Source: Trichoplax sp. H2
Lineage: Eukaryota > Placozoa > Uniplacotomia > Trichoplacea
Reading direction: 5' to 3'
NCBI GenBank assembly: GCA_003344405.1
Contig: NOWV01000076.1
Coordinates: 248,001-312,000 of the forward strand
DNA: 64,000 bases
The position numbers were made by a program, and so were the translations under genes. The first letter of the stretch is position 1, and every line of letters begins with the position of its first letter. Below, one piece after another: positions 48,401 through 59,679 of this stretch. The notes under the pieces are model-generated. The model had not been told where the DNA came from, did not search any database, and saw nothing but the letters and a program-made list of their open reading frames with translations.

Positions 48401-50257
48401 GGCTTAGTATCTATACTATTATGATAATCTACTCGATTTCTCACTGGGCACCTACCTCGATGTAAACTATAGTTGAAAGAAATTAACGTGCAAATATTGA
48501 CTAAAGGCTTACAATGGCATGATCTCGCTATTGATGATGGCTTGAATGATTTGCATGCACAGCAGGCTTCCCGCTGTTTGCATAATTTAGATCATCTAGT
48601 GTTCAGAGCAGTAGTCTTGTCAAGACGATGATGACCATGGAATGGCGACAGAATGGATTATTGTAGACGAATATAGAACATAAAGACAGCCCAAGTAAGT
48701 AGTATACATGTAGTCAAGAAAAGTTATTGTATTCCTATGCAAATCAGATTCTTTCTTCCTTTCCAGAGGAAGGAGAAGCCATTGGTTGCCAGCGGATTTC
48801 TTGATTGATTGCTGAATGTTCATACTTCCAAAGTTATGTAATTCATGACTAGTGTCCAGTGGTGCCACACTGACAAGAGAGCCATAGATTGAGATTGGGT
48901 AAAGTGATGGCTAAACATGGATCGATATTGCTCCATTTCTGCTCCCAAAAAAGGAAGAAGTGTAAAAATGCTGCTTCTACTAAAATAGAAGATCAAAATA
49001 AACAACTGCAATATCAATCAATCTGCAGAGTTATGGGTCCAATTTGACAATCTTTGCGTAAAGATGCCATTCCGTTAACCACCATGATGGCAATCATAGT
49101 CATGATGATACTCCAAAAAGACTCATCATACGGTGTCTATTTCCAGTCGTTGAGCATGAAACAGATTATTCCAAGTTTCTGTACGCTTCAATAATTTGAT
49201 TTTGAATATCGCCAAATAGTAAAAGCAATGGACGAGTATGTCAAAGTTTCATGCATGCATTATACATGTACAATATACAATAGTACAAAATATTCTGTTG
49301 ACTATAAGCCCTTGTTGATGTTGCTACATGCAAAAAGTGGAGTTAGCAATGATATTATCATGCACTGTACATGAATAATATAGAATTAATAAACATACAC
49401 CAACGACTATCGTTTATATTACTATACCAGATTTTGCAGAACTGTCGTGAGTCAGTGTTCAAATCGCCTGGATCGGATCATCAAATATCAACATGAACTA
49501 GACCTTACATGTATATACATGCGCTACTAAAGAGAGAGAAATAACGACTGCTCATCTCTTTGCATAAAAATACAGAGGCTGAGATCCTTTGAATGATCTT
49601 TTCATTAAAATCATACAATACTAGACAGATTTGTAATGTAGTCAATTTCTGAAGTACAAATTTTATTGAACAAGGTGTAGTAATGGCGTTATGATTGCCA
49701 TCGTTGCATGACTACAATCTTCCATTTTGTAAGTAATGCACAAGCCTGGAACACAATGTATTGAGTTTAAAAATGAAAATTCAGTAGGCAATGGAAAAGT
49801 CCTTATCATTTCCTGAATATGATGTTAAATTTACAAAATGGACTACGTTTCTGTGGGTGTACCGAAGGAACACTTTACATTGCAATTCTCAACTTTACAG
49901 TCATCAAATACAGGTGTAGCAATCGCGCAAGCAATGTGCCATGGGTAGCAGTGATATGAAAAAGTATCACAGAGTTACAACACTATTACAGTGTTATCGT
50001 GGAGAAAATGCATCATCAACTCATCCGTAGCACAGACATCCAACCCACTCAATACTAGCTACAATTTTACATGAGTAGATTGGATATGGAATAGATTCTT
50101 GAACTAGAGCTATTCAATTAACAAAGTATAATATTGATACAAATCGTTATAATACAAGACCTAGCAACATAAATAAATCAGCTAGTACAATACTGTAGTA
50201 CGACATGTCAAATGCCAAGTTTGACGCATAAAATGGCATAACAGGAACAACTAAACA
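45411..50257. other. Long intergenic region between ARAP and ZMAT2
   Basis: 4.8 kb without a gene I can support. It contains a two-copy diverged duplication (46288-46389 and 46446-46553) and a recent two-copy 125-bp tandem (47572-47821). The small open frames at 47380-47760 are produced by that tandem. No transposon coding sequence is visible. Confidence 0.5.
47572..47821. repeat. Recent 125-bp tandem duplication, two copies
   Basis: The segment starting GAGAATACAAATGGAACAAG at 47572 is repeated at 47697 with only a few differences (for example GATAATCTAAAATAG versus GATGATCTAACATAG). This is far higher identity than the other arrays in the window. Confidence 0.9.
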
Positions 50258-52283
50258 TCACTTTTTCGTAGATCCAAAACCACTAAATCCCATCATCGCT
50301 GCCATTTCAGGATCTATATCGCCACCTTCATCATCACTATTATTACTTGGACGCATCTTCTTTTCTTTCCTTCTCTCTTTTTTAGTAGCTTTCATTTTTT
50401 CCTCCTAGAGAGGAAGGTAAATGACGTGCACGATGTTAATAAAACCTACTATTTACTTCATTATTAGAGAGAATCGATCGTCATCAACAACCATACCTCT
50501 TCCTTTAATTCCTGTATTCGAGCTTCAAAATCTAATAATTCCATCAAGGTTTACACATTTGTATGTAGTCAACTGTATATCCAAGCTTTTAATAACGTAC
50601 ACTAAATTACGATCACTCATAAAAGCAATTACTCTAATTTGCTCGTATGGTATCACCTATGCGAAATAGGAGAGTATCATATAGCACTTTCAAATCGATC
50701 AAGCAAGGATACCATAAGTTTTTTTGACTTCAAGTTTCTTTCTCTTGTTTGATGCAAATCTATTCTTGACATCTTCAAGGGATGATCTTTCAATGCGCAT
50801 TGACATACCCAAATTTCTTTGATCTGAAAAATATCCCATGCAACTTTAAAGCTCATTCAAATCGATCGATTTTTCTATGAAGATGGAGCTGATACAACAT
50901 TACAACAACATCATTAGCGATGTACAATCCGTAATCATGAACAGCAAGCCAAACTCACGTTTTTTGCCATTGATATGATCGAGAAAATTCATAGAATCTT
51001 TAATAACACAGTCGCAAACATTACAGTAATACCTAAAAGTGAAAAGACACATGCCAAGCAGTTATCACTTCAAAATTAATAAACGACGATCTGCATTAGA
51101 TATCAATAAAAAGCTGTGAAAAAGACCTTACCCTCCAGATAGAGATGACGGTGTTGTCTTTGTTATAACTATCGACTTGCCGACCTTAGAATCTAAATCA
51201 ACCTATGTAAGCATTGTATTGCATCATAAATACTACGTTGATCACTTGCTGATTGTAATGACTCCACTACCGTAGTAAGATCTATGCTTAGCAATCAGTA
51301 CATTGAATCCATGTTACTAACTTCATAATCGCGTTCCTTTAATAATTCTCGCTTGACAGGAATAGATGATTTATCATCTAAAAGCCAATCAATTTTTACG
51401 TCGATTAGGTTCAACTTTTAACCTATTGTTCCTCCCAAAATCTGATACTTTAGCAACAATGATCTATCGAAGGCATTAATTTAAACAAATTGACGAGCTC
51501 TTACTACGATAAACTGACATAACATGCTTGAAACTAAAAGTAACTCAGGGACTACTGCTGGCATTGCAGCTCAATTTCTCGATACAAGAGCCATCATAGC
51601 AAGTAAAGTAGACCCAGAATTGATGTACGTATATCTTAGGTCCTTTCAACTTTACAAGCAGGGTGCTACAAAAGATAACGCTGCAAATAAGCCTATGGAT
51701 TTGTAGTTGTCGAGTGGAGTAGACCTAGTAGTCATCAACAGTTCAATTTTCAACTCTGTTCTAATGACTATTTGTTCTTGGCAAGCTAGCACTATATTAC
51801 TTTCTATCAATCCTTTCCTATCTTTAGGTTATAAACTATGTGTATCAATACTGTTGACAATTTGTCAATAGTATACCCAGACGAACCAATGATGCTTACG
51901 TTTATCATCCTTGTCGTAGCCATCAGCTCTTTCTTTTGCAAGCTTTTCAAACTTATCAACATCCCATTTTCGTCTATGATCGTCTATCTTCTACATGATA
52001 CATATCCAAATTGTCAAGAAAATGGTTACTTATACAGCAATAAGAATGAGTAGTCTATCATTACTCTACGATGGATTATAAATCATGCTACAGTAACCCT
52101 ATCAAATCGTCCATAAAGGCAATTTGCTCTCTGTGCTAGAACCGTCATGCTTCTTCTACCATGAACAAGTTCCTTGCTAACATACCGTCAATATCCAACT
52201 AAGTAGCACTATCCATGATCATAATACTGTCATGCACTTCTAGATTGTATCAATAAACTTACACCCTTATTACTGGACGACAT
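50258..52283 (-). CDS. ZMAT2: ZMAT2 (Snu23 homologue), spliceosomal zinc-finger protein, complete, 8 exons
   Basis: Component of the pre-catalytic spliceosome (yeast Snu23), joining with the U4/U6.U5 tri-snRNP and acting near 5' splice site activation. Exons: 52283-52263, 51990-51900, 51377-51322, 51202-51132, 51032-50959, 50823-50713, 50531-50497, 50404-50258; 606 nt, 201 aa (human 199). The first exon encodes MSSSNKG. Then come [38 protein letters not shown], the matrin/U1-type C2H2 finger [19 protein letters not shown] with HINGKKH, and [20 protein letters not shown] basic coiled stretch and the diagnostic C-terminus [16 protein letters not shown] end it. All splice phases agree. The gene is head-to-head with FAM114A, about 1.0 kb apart. 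Identity is certain; the 7-codon first exon is supported by phase and a strong GTAAGT donor. Confidence 0.95.
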
Positions 52284-53310
52284 TTTACTGCTAATGGCCA
52301 AGGATTGACTATTCAATTGGTTATTTCTCTCACAGCTTTAGCAAAAGGTAAATTGCAATTTGAAGATTTTCCAAGGCAACCGTTCAACTACAGTACAATC
52401 ACACAGTACAGCCTTCAGATTGACGGTACTTTTCACTGTGCTAATACGCTAGCACTTACTTTCTACTGTAGCAAAATGGATGATTCTAAGGTAGTTATGG
52501 CATAAAATGAAATTTTACTTGAATAAATCGAATAATTAGTTCATCTACGACACACTGGTAAAAGATGGATAGATCTTTTTATTATTTAGAGCTTCCTGGA
52601 AACGATTTTGGCCATGTGAAAAGTAACAACTCATATCGACAAACGTCGATCGTCCTACTCGCAGTATAGTGTACCGTTAGAGACGCGTAGTATAGTTGAA
52701 ATGACTAACGAAACAGTGGGTGCGTATCTACTGTATAGAACGACTATTTCCGTCCACTCTGTCTGTCGGAATCAAATGGAGTACTGGACTACGCATGTTG
52801 CAGACATAGCGAGAATTTTATATGGTGGGCATACTCAAAGTTTTTAAGTTTTTATACACGATTGGTAGCGTACAATCAGCGACTGCTAAAGGAAAGAGAC
52901 GGGACAGGAAACGACCACAGTGTAAAATAAGGTGGAAGCGGACCATTTATTCGCTCATTCTGCTCTATATTACCGATGAAACTGAGCTGGTAGTTCATTT
53001 GGACGCCTTTCGCAGACAGTATAGTGTACCGTTACAGACATGCAATATACTTGAAATGACCAGTTAAATAATCAGTCTCCACGTTATTAGTATAGAGAAC
53101 AACCGTTTTCGGGTGTCTCTTGTTCCCAGACACAGTACAGTACTGACTGTACTGTGAGTGTACACTGTACACTGTACACTGTAGTAGACAGCCCCCTTTC
53201 CCATACAGACATAGCGGACAGAACGACCTATCGGACCGATTTCCACGCGCAGACTCGAAGCAATCAAAGACCGCAGGAATCAGTCGACGCAATCAAAAAG
53301 CAAATCCAAA
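52284..53310. repeat. Divergent promoter region ZMAT2 / FAM114A with TACTGTAC palindromes
   Basis: 1.0 kb between two divergent starts. It has a perfect inverted repeat at 53131-53156 (arms CACAGTACAGT / ACTGTACTGTG, 4-bp loop) followed by a TGTACACTG ladder to 53182. A segment around 52660-52770 is partly repeated at 53015-53110: both have AGTATAGTGTACCGTTA, AGACxxG, AGTATA-TTGAAATGAC and a TCCGTC/TTCGGG-type end. Both lie 130-650 bp from the FAM114A start. Open frames here match nothing. Confidence 0.7.
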
Positions 53311-56300
53311 ATGTCTTCGGCAAGCGATAGCGAAGACCAAGATTTTGAAAGTGCTGACGAAGGTGAAGAAACCCACCGCCAACAATGCGATGAGGATGGC
53401 CCAAATAAAGCAGAAGAGACATCAAAAACAAGTCTGGTCGATATTACTTCAATGCCACAAGATACTGATGGAAAGACGAGCGAAGAAGAGAATCCATCTG
53501 AACTTCTTTCTGACCAAGGAAAGGAGGACAATAACAATAGCAAAGAAGAGACGGAAACTGATCAAAAATGCCAACCAATCACTGAAATTATACAAGGATC
53601 ACAAGCACAGCAACAATCACATGAAACAAGTGAAACAACTGAGGAAACAGAAACACAACAAGAATTGCATGAAACAACTTGTGATACAAAAAGTTCAACA
53701 GAACCAGCCAAGCAAGTAGAAACACCGTCGACGCCTGAAAAAATCATCCAGGATCAAAATAGCCAAGAGAAGGCACAAAATGATGAGCTAGAGGTGGTTA
53801 ACGAGCCTATCGAGAAGAAGGATCCTATAGATAGATCGGATATACACGATACCAAGCAAAATAGGACTAATGATGAAATGCAAGACAAGCAGAAAAGTCC
53901 TCAAGCCAACGAGGTTTGCTTTCTTAAATGAAATACATCTTTATTGTACAGTAGTTTAGTTAATCAATTACAATGAACTCTTCAACGCTGATGCTTAATG
54001 AAGCATAATGTGCAAACAATTACTGTATACCGTACTCGATATGACATGGAAAATTAAAGTCTCATCATATTTAATTATACGAGTAGTTTCCCCTTGGATT
54101 TGAACCACTTTAACAATCGGCTCAAAGATCGACATGTTGCCTTTGGTATCAATACTAATGATCTTAATTTGCTATTGTATCATCCAAGTCGATTGTGAAG
54201 GCGATAATGAGATACCTATGAATTATTAGGGTTTTCCGCACTGGATTACTACCAACTATGCGACTTTAACGAAACAAATATCAGAACAGATTTAGTTTCA
54301 ATTAGATATCATTACTATACCTATACCTATTATTGTGGATGAATGAATTAATTATGCAGTATATTATAATATATGCACAAGTATATATATATATATATAC
54401 AGTAGATATTGTTAGTGTGTTGTACTAGGTTACGATCTTAGACGAATAAGCATGCAGTTCTTAGATTGCAGAATGGCATATCATATATCCACGTTATTAT
54501 ACTCAAATTGACTTGACTGTTCTTCACCTATAAAATTATTGATAATACGCTATTCCACTTTTAGCCTCAGCAATCGCAGAAGAGTGGATGGGGTTGGGGA
54601 TTTTCTTCCTGGATTTCTTCTGCTTCTGATACCGTCGCCAAGATATCACAACAAGCACACACTATAGGTAACCAATTTTATTAATTGCTCTTTTTTAAAG
54701 TTCGGATAAGACTCAACAAACAGATGATAAGTTACAATGCTGTCTGTATACCGTCTTTCATTAACTGATAGTTCACTTTAAATCTGTATGCAAAGTTGGT
54801 TCAAAATCTTCCGATATATACAAAAATTGATCTATTATAAGTACTGTTCCCATAGCATCAGGCATCAGTTTGGTAGTAGCTTGATATAAATAGGGTACAT
54901 GACAATTGTATCTAACATAGCGGATTACTTTATGCACGTTAAAACTTACTAATGCTACCACTTGTTTTTACCTGTAACTTATAACAAAAATATACAAGCT
55001 TAATTATACAATGTTTGTGCCATTGAATTCTGCTTTACCCATGCTTGGCCATTATAGTGAAAGGAGTTTTAGTCAGTGCTTAAAAGCGCTATAAATTGTA
55101 CCATCTTGGTGAAGGCAGTATCCAATACTTACTAATGCAACCAGCTGGTTTCAGCTGTAACATAGTATAAAAATAGACAAGCTTGACTGCACAACATTTG
55201 TGCCATTAGCTTCTGGTGTTTCCACGTATTCCTCTTACAGTAAAGTAGCTTTAATCAATTCTTTAAAGCACTATAAATTGCACTACCTATGTAAAGCCAT
55301 GACATTGACTTAATTACTTCGACTTTTAAGTCTACTTGAAGATTGCTTTGTTCAAACACGCATAATATAATTTTAAAAAATTCTTGACATTAAAATCGTA
55401 ACCTTAATTTCTAACTGATAGTTATCGTACTTCAAAATTAGGTCACACAGTTTTAGACACAGTGGAATCATCGTTAGGTGTACCAGATCCTGAGAACCTT
55501 GCAGAGCAGAATCAATTGAACAAAAAGGATGAAGGTTGCTTATAGAAATTAAATCGGCCTAATGTAGTAGGCCACAATGCAATAGTACTCGATTATCTAG
55601 CAAAATCCATCACTTAATCGAAGTCTATCAAAATATATATAGAAGTACCAGATAACCCGGACCAATCTAAAGATACAGATGAATCAAAAGATTTTCTTTT
55701 TTCCGGAGCTACAGCATTATCAACCATGGTAAATCCTAATAGCAAAACATTGACTTCATTATTAAATGGTTATATTAATGTAGCTGTTTGTCATGTAGGG
55801 TAAGCAACTAGTTGCAACCGGAATGGAAACATTCGAAAAAATCGGTAAAAAAACCGCCAGCGTGATAACAGAACAAGAAGCAGGTAATCTGAGAAAGTTA
55901 ATAACAAATTCAATACTTCCATCCAACTAAATCGAGCCCTATAGTATAATACCATTACATAGCTTATGGTTTATTTACTATAGACACAATATTCTGCATT
56001 GCTCAAAATTAGCTCAATTATATCTGTTTGTTAGGTATAACTATCAACAATACCCAACCAAAATTATCTGATGTACGTATCAATACATTCGTTTACCTTC
56101 ATTATTAGCACTTTAATTTTTATCCTATTTCTGCGTGATAACCGTTTTAATTTGATAAATTAAACTTTCATACATACTGTAGTTATTAAGAGAAGCGCGG
56201 GAAAAGAATCCTGAAGTTCAACCGAAAGAGGTTAATGTTGACTTTAATTATGCAACATTATAGATATCATTTCGTAGCCTCAACTCTATCAAACTTACAT

Positions 56301-58140
56301 TCTGGTACACTCTATACTTTTTACTAAATTGATGAACGTATCGACTCTGTTCATACTTATACTGTATTGTAGTTTCATTAATTTTTGTAGATACAACAGT
56401 ATTAATATTTCGCTAAATGTGGAATACTTTGTGCTATAAATAGATTAAATTTGAAGTTTATTACAGATACGTGTGCTATACTTAAGTAACTTAATATTTG
56501 TAATCATGTTGTAATCTTTGAGTATGGTCTTTATGCGGTCTGTTATCAGTCTGACCTCTATGTTATGAAATGTTTATTCGTATCATCATGTTACACTATA
56601 TTATACACTTATGAATGATATGAAATAATATCAATTAGACTCAAACGGAATTAATTACATCGAAACCTGAACCGGAGCATTTCAATTACAACAATTTGCT
56701 GGAAGAATTTCAGGGTGAATAGAGTAAACTATGTTGACTAATGATTATAATACTTCTGCAAAGAAATAATCTTTACATAACTATAACAAATTAGCCTAAA
56801 ATATGTAACTACGTATATTTATTTACATTTTTAATTATAATTATTATGTTGCAGGTCATGCCCATCTAGAAGCACTTGAAATCCTTTCAAATGAGAGCGA
56901 ATTTAAAGTAAATATCTTACAGCACAGTATTACGTTTCTACAGTTATTCTTGAATAATAACAAAAACAATCCATTTAAACTTATTACTTTTCTAAACATT
57001 AGACTCAATCACTATTAAAGACCCGTTCAGAGGAATTGCTCTATGATAGCATGGAAAAAGTAAAAGAATCTTTTTCTTCCGAAATGCCACCAGGTTCGTA
57101 TGCGTTTGGATAACCACATCAGCTTGCAATTCTGTCCGACATGAAATACCTGTGCATCGTTTTAAAATTAAGTATTTATCAAAAACATAGGGAATGATCA
57201 AGATTTTATGAAAGTTCTAGCAGAGCTCCTGAAGGAACTTAATTTAGAAGGGATGGAACAAAGAATTGAAGAGGTTTGACTTTGGCTACCTCTCGTATTA
57301 CCGTACCTTTAGTGTCTGTTATTAGATTAAATCTTAATGAAGATCGTTGTTTATTTACTAGGTATATAATGATGCACATTCATGGATAAAAAATTGTGAA
57401 CAAAGTAGCAATGATGAAAGTAATTGTAGTTCTCAAGTAAGTATGGATATTAAAGTAGCATTAACTGCGCAAATCAAATACTGAAATATTTGTTTGGCGT
57501 AGGAAGTGCATACGGTAGCAATAAAAACTTTGGCTCATATGACTGCCGAGTGTATAAACTTATTTCATAAAGGCGCAGAATGTCTGCTTCTTACCAATAA
57601 GGAAGTCAAGAGAGACGCCTCCAGAACCGGAATTAGTTTATCGAAGTAAGCTATTGCTATAATGTAGACATGTGACAGGTTTATCATCAACAGCAGATTA
57701 AACTTAGTTACTCTGATTGTGCATATATTACAGAATGGCAGCCATTATGAATGAGGAGCTATCAAATATAGCAAATCTTTATGCACATTGTATAAATAAC
57801 AAAGTAAGTAGCAACGTGATAATAACAGTCACACTATGAAAATTAAATTTAGTTGTGTACGCTACAGTATAGTCTCTGCAATAACATAGTAAAAATATGA
57901 TATTCATGTTATAGACTGAAGGTGACTCCGATGGTGACCAACGTCAAATAACGAATATATATTTGGAGGTCAGACACACTCGTCCATTTTCTTTAAAAAA
58001 ATGGTATATAAGTAATATTCTTGATTGTCTTTTATTCTTTCTTATAATTATAGGCGGGAAATAGTTGCTCCTACGTTAGCGATGCATTAAATTCTATGGT
58101 ATCAGTTGTTCAGTTTGTGGTATTACAATCCCTGATTTAA
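53311..58140 (+). CDS. FAM114A: FAM114A (NOXP20-like) protein, complete, 16 exons
   Basis: Homologue of human FAM114A1/A2, Golgi/Rab2-linked proteins of poorly known function. Exons: 53311-53913, 54565-54667, 55442-55534, 55643-55728, 55799-55883, 56035-56072, 56183-56230, 56639-56714, 56855-56907, 57003-57093, 57191-57273, 57362-57436, 57503-57645, 57734-57803, 57915-57968, 58054-58140; 1788 nt, 595 aa. Residues 1-201 are acidic, Gln/Glu/Thr-rich and disordered, opening SASDSEDQDFESADEGEE. The family core follows: GWGWGFSSWISSASDTVAKI, TVLDTVESSLGVPDPE, GKQLVATGMETFEKIGKKTA, LLREAREK, NNLLEEFQG|HAHLEALEIL with SNESEFK, and a helical C-terminal half. No membrane segment is seen, which fits a peripheral protein. 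Exon lengths and phases close without error. Start: the first ATG after in-frame context, 128 bp after the palindromic array. Confidence 0.93.
54380..54402. repeat. (TA)n microsatellite in FAM114A intron 1
   Basis: A run of about nine TA dinucleotides followed by TACAGTAGATATT. Confidence 0.85.
54946..55295. repeat. ~183-bp diverged tandem duplication in FAM114A intron 2
   Basis: TTACTAATGC, GTAACTTATAAC/GTAACATAGTAT, AATATACAAGCTT, TTTGTGCCATT, AGTAGCTTTAATCA and AAGC-CTATAAATTG occur in the same order from about 54946 and again from about 55130. The whole segment is intronic. Confidence 0.65.
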
Positions 58141-59679
58141 ATGCAGGATCTATTATGGTTGCATAACAGATTCGATGTACTAGAACTAGTAAATATTGTA
58201 TTGGTCATCTCATAATACAGTACATATACGAGTACAATATAAATTTAAAATTTTGAATATATCAACTACAGCTCTTATTTGATTTATCTATCGAATCGAA
58301 GAATTGAGCTGCTCAAAGAATAGTGATTTGATCCTGTAATGTCGTTACGGAAGATTACAGCAACAATGACAGAAATATAATTCTATCAAAAATTCAGCAT
58401 ATTATAAGATTACAATTACAATTTATGTGATTGTCTATCAATAATTAAATTTGAATAAATAGTAAATCATCGTTTATATCGCAATTCAACAGTTCTTGAT
58501 AATCAACTGAACAAATTTACAAGTATGCGTTGGTTGTCTATCTCAACTGAACAAACGTAAGATGTTTCTACTCTTTTATATTGATTCATTAATGGGAATA
58601 CAAATTTAAATGCTATGCCAATAAATCATGTACATCCAATGTGCATAGATTTACTGATGATTATATTATCCGGTACTGTTCGTTATACTCATATAGTAAT
58701 TCGCAGATACCATAAACAGTAAACTGGCAGTACAACTGTAATGCTATAAGGTCTATAAATAACATATCCCTGAAATGTTTTCAAAAGCAGAAATTTATAG
58801 AATTACAGTAATGAAATTATAATACAGGCATCCTTTGATTTCTCGTTAATCGATCAGGGGTATTATGCATATCACTAGCTGTAGCCCAGCAATAGCAACC
58901 GCCCAAAACTACAATTATAATCTTGTATGAGTAAGATCTTGCATTATATTACTCAGTAAATCCTATAAATAATGTAACGAAAATAGACCAATGTTAGTGT
59001 CAAGAATAAAAGTGCACAATAAATCAGCCAATAAGAAAGCCAGTTGCGGTACTAGCGTAGCATAGTATGAGTCTGTAATTTCTCGCTTAAGCTAAAGCCA
59101 ATTGATAAATGTAACATTTTATAAAGCAGAGTAGTTTCATTTTATCTTTCATTAATTGAATATTGTACAATGAGATAATTGCCATCAGCATGTTATGCAT
59201 ATAGCACAATTAGCTAGCATCTTAAACAAGTCTATGATTGCCCATACGTCCGGACCGAATTGTCAATAGCAAGCGCTCAGTTATAAAATATAAACATACA
59301 GTACATACGTATACCATTCGAAATTAAGGATGGATAAACATCCATGCTGACTTATTATAGTAGTCTATGCCATACGTATGTATACCTTAGATAAGTTTAT
59401 ACACAATATAAAATCTGGAAAGTTATGATTACTGCACAATGTATGCAGATTTCATTTGCAGTTATAAATTGTCGAATAGTATTTTTTATGAAAAAGCACT
59501 ACCATATTACCGTACTTGTAGATATGGCTGTATTTTGGCTAATATTACAGTAGGATGCAATTAAGACTAATTATTTACTATAAATTAGGCTGGATAACTT
59601 TGTATTAGCAACGGCTATCGCTAATCGCATGAGTTAAGTAATAATTATCAACAATTTTATAGCAATCTATGAAGCAGCC
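58141..59679. other. Convergent 3' intergenic region, FAM114A / NUP58
   Basis: 1.5 kb AT-rich spacer between two stop codons. I find no gene, RNA or repeat that I can support. Confidence 0.55.

Noticed and set aside
53562-53747. Cys/Val-rich minus frame opposite FAM114A exon 1
   Set aside because: Antisense shadow of the Gln/Thr/Glu-rich coding exon.
54086-54116. Minus-strand GGTTCAAATCC resembling a tRNA B box
   Set aside because: No A box at the right spacing and no cloverleaf arms; the bases fit the exon-like protein fragment better.
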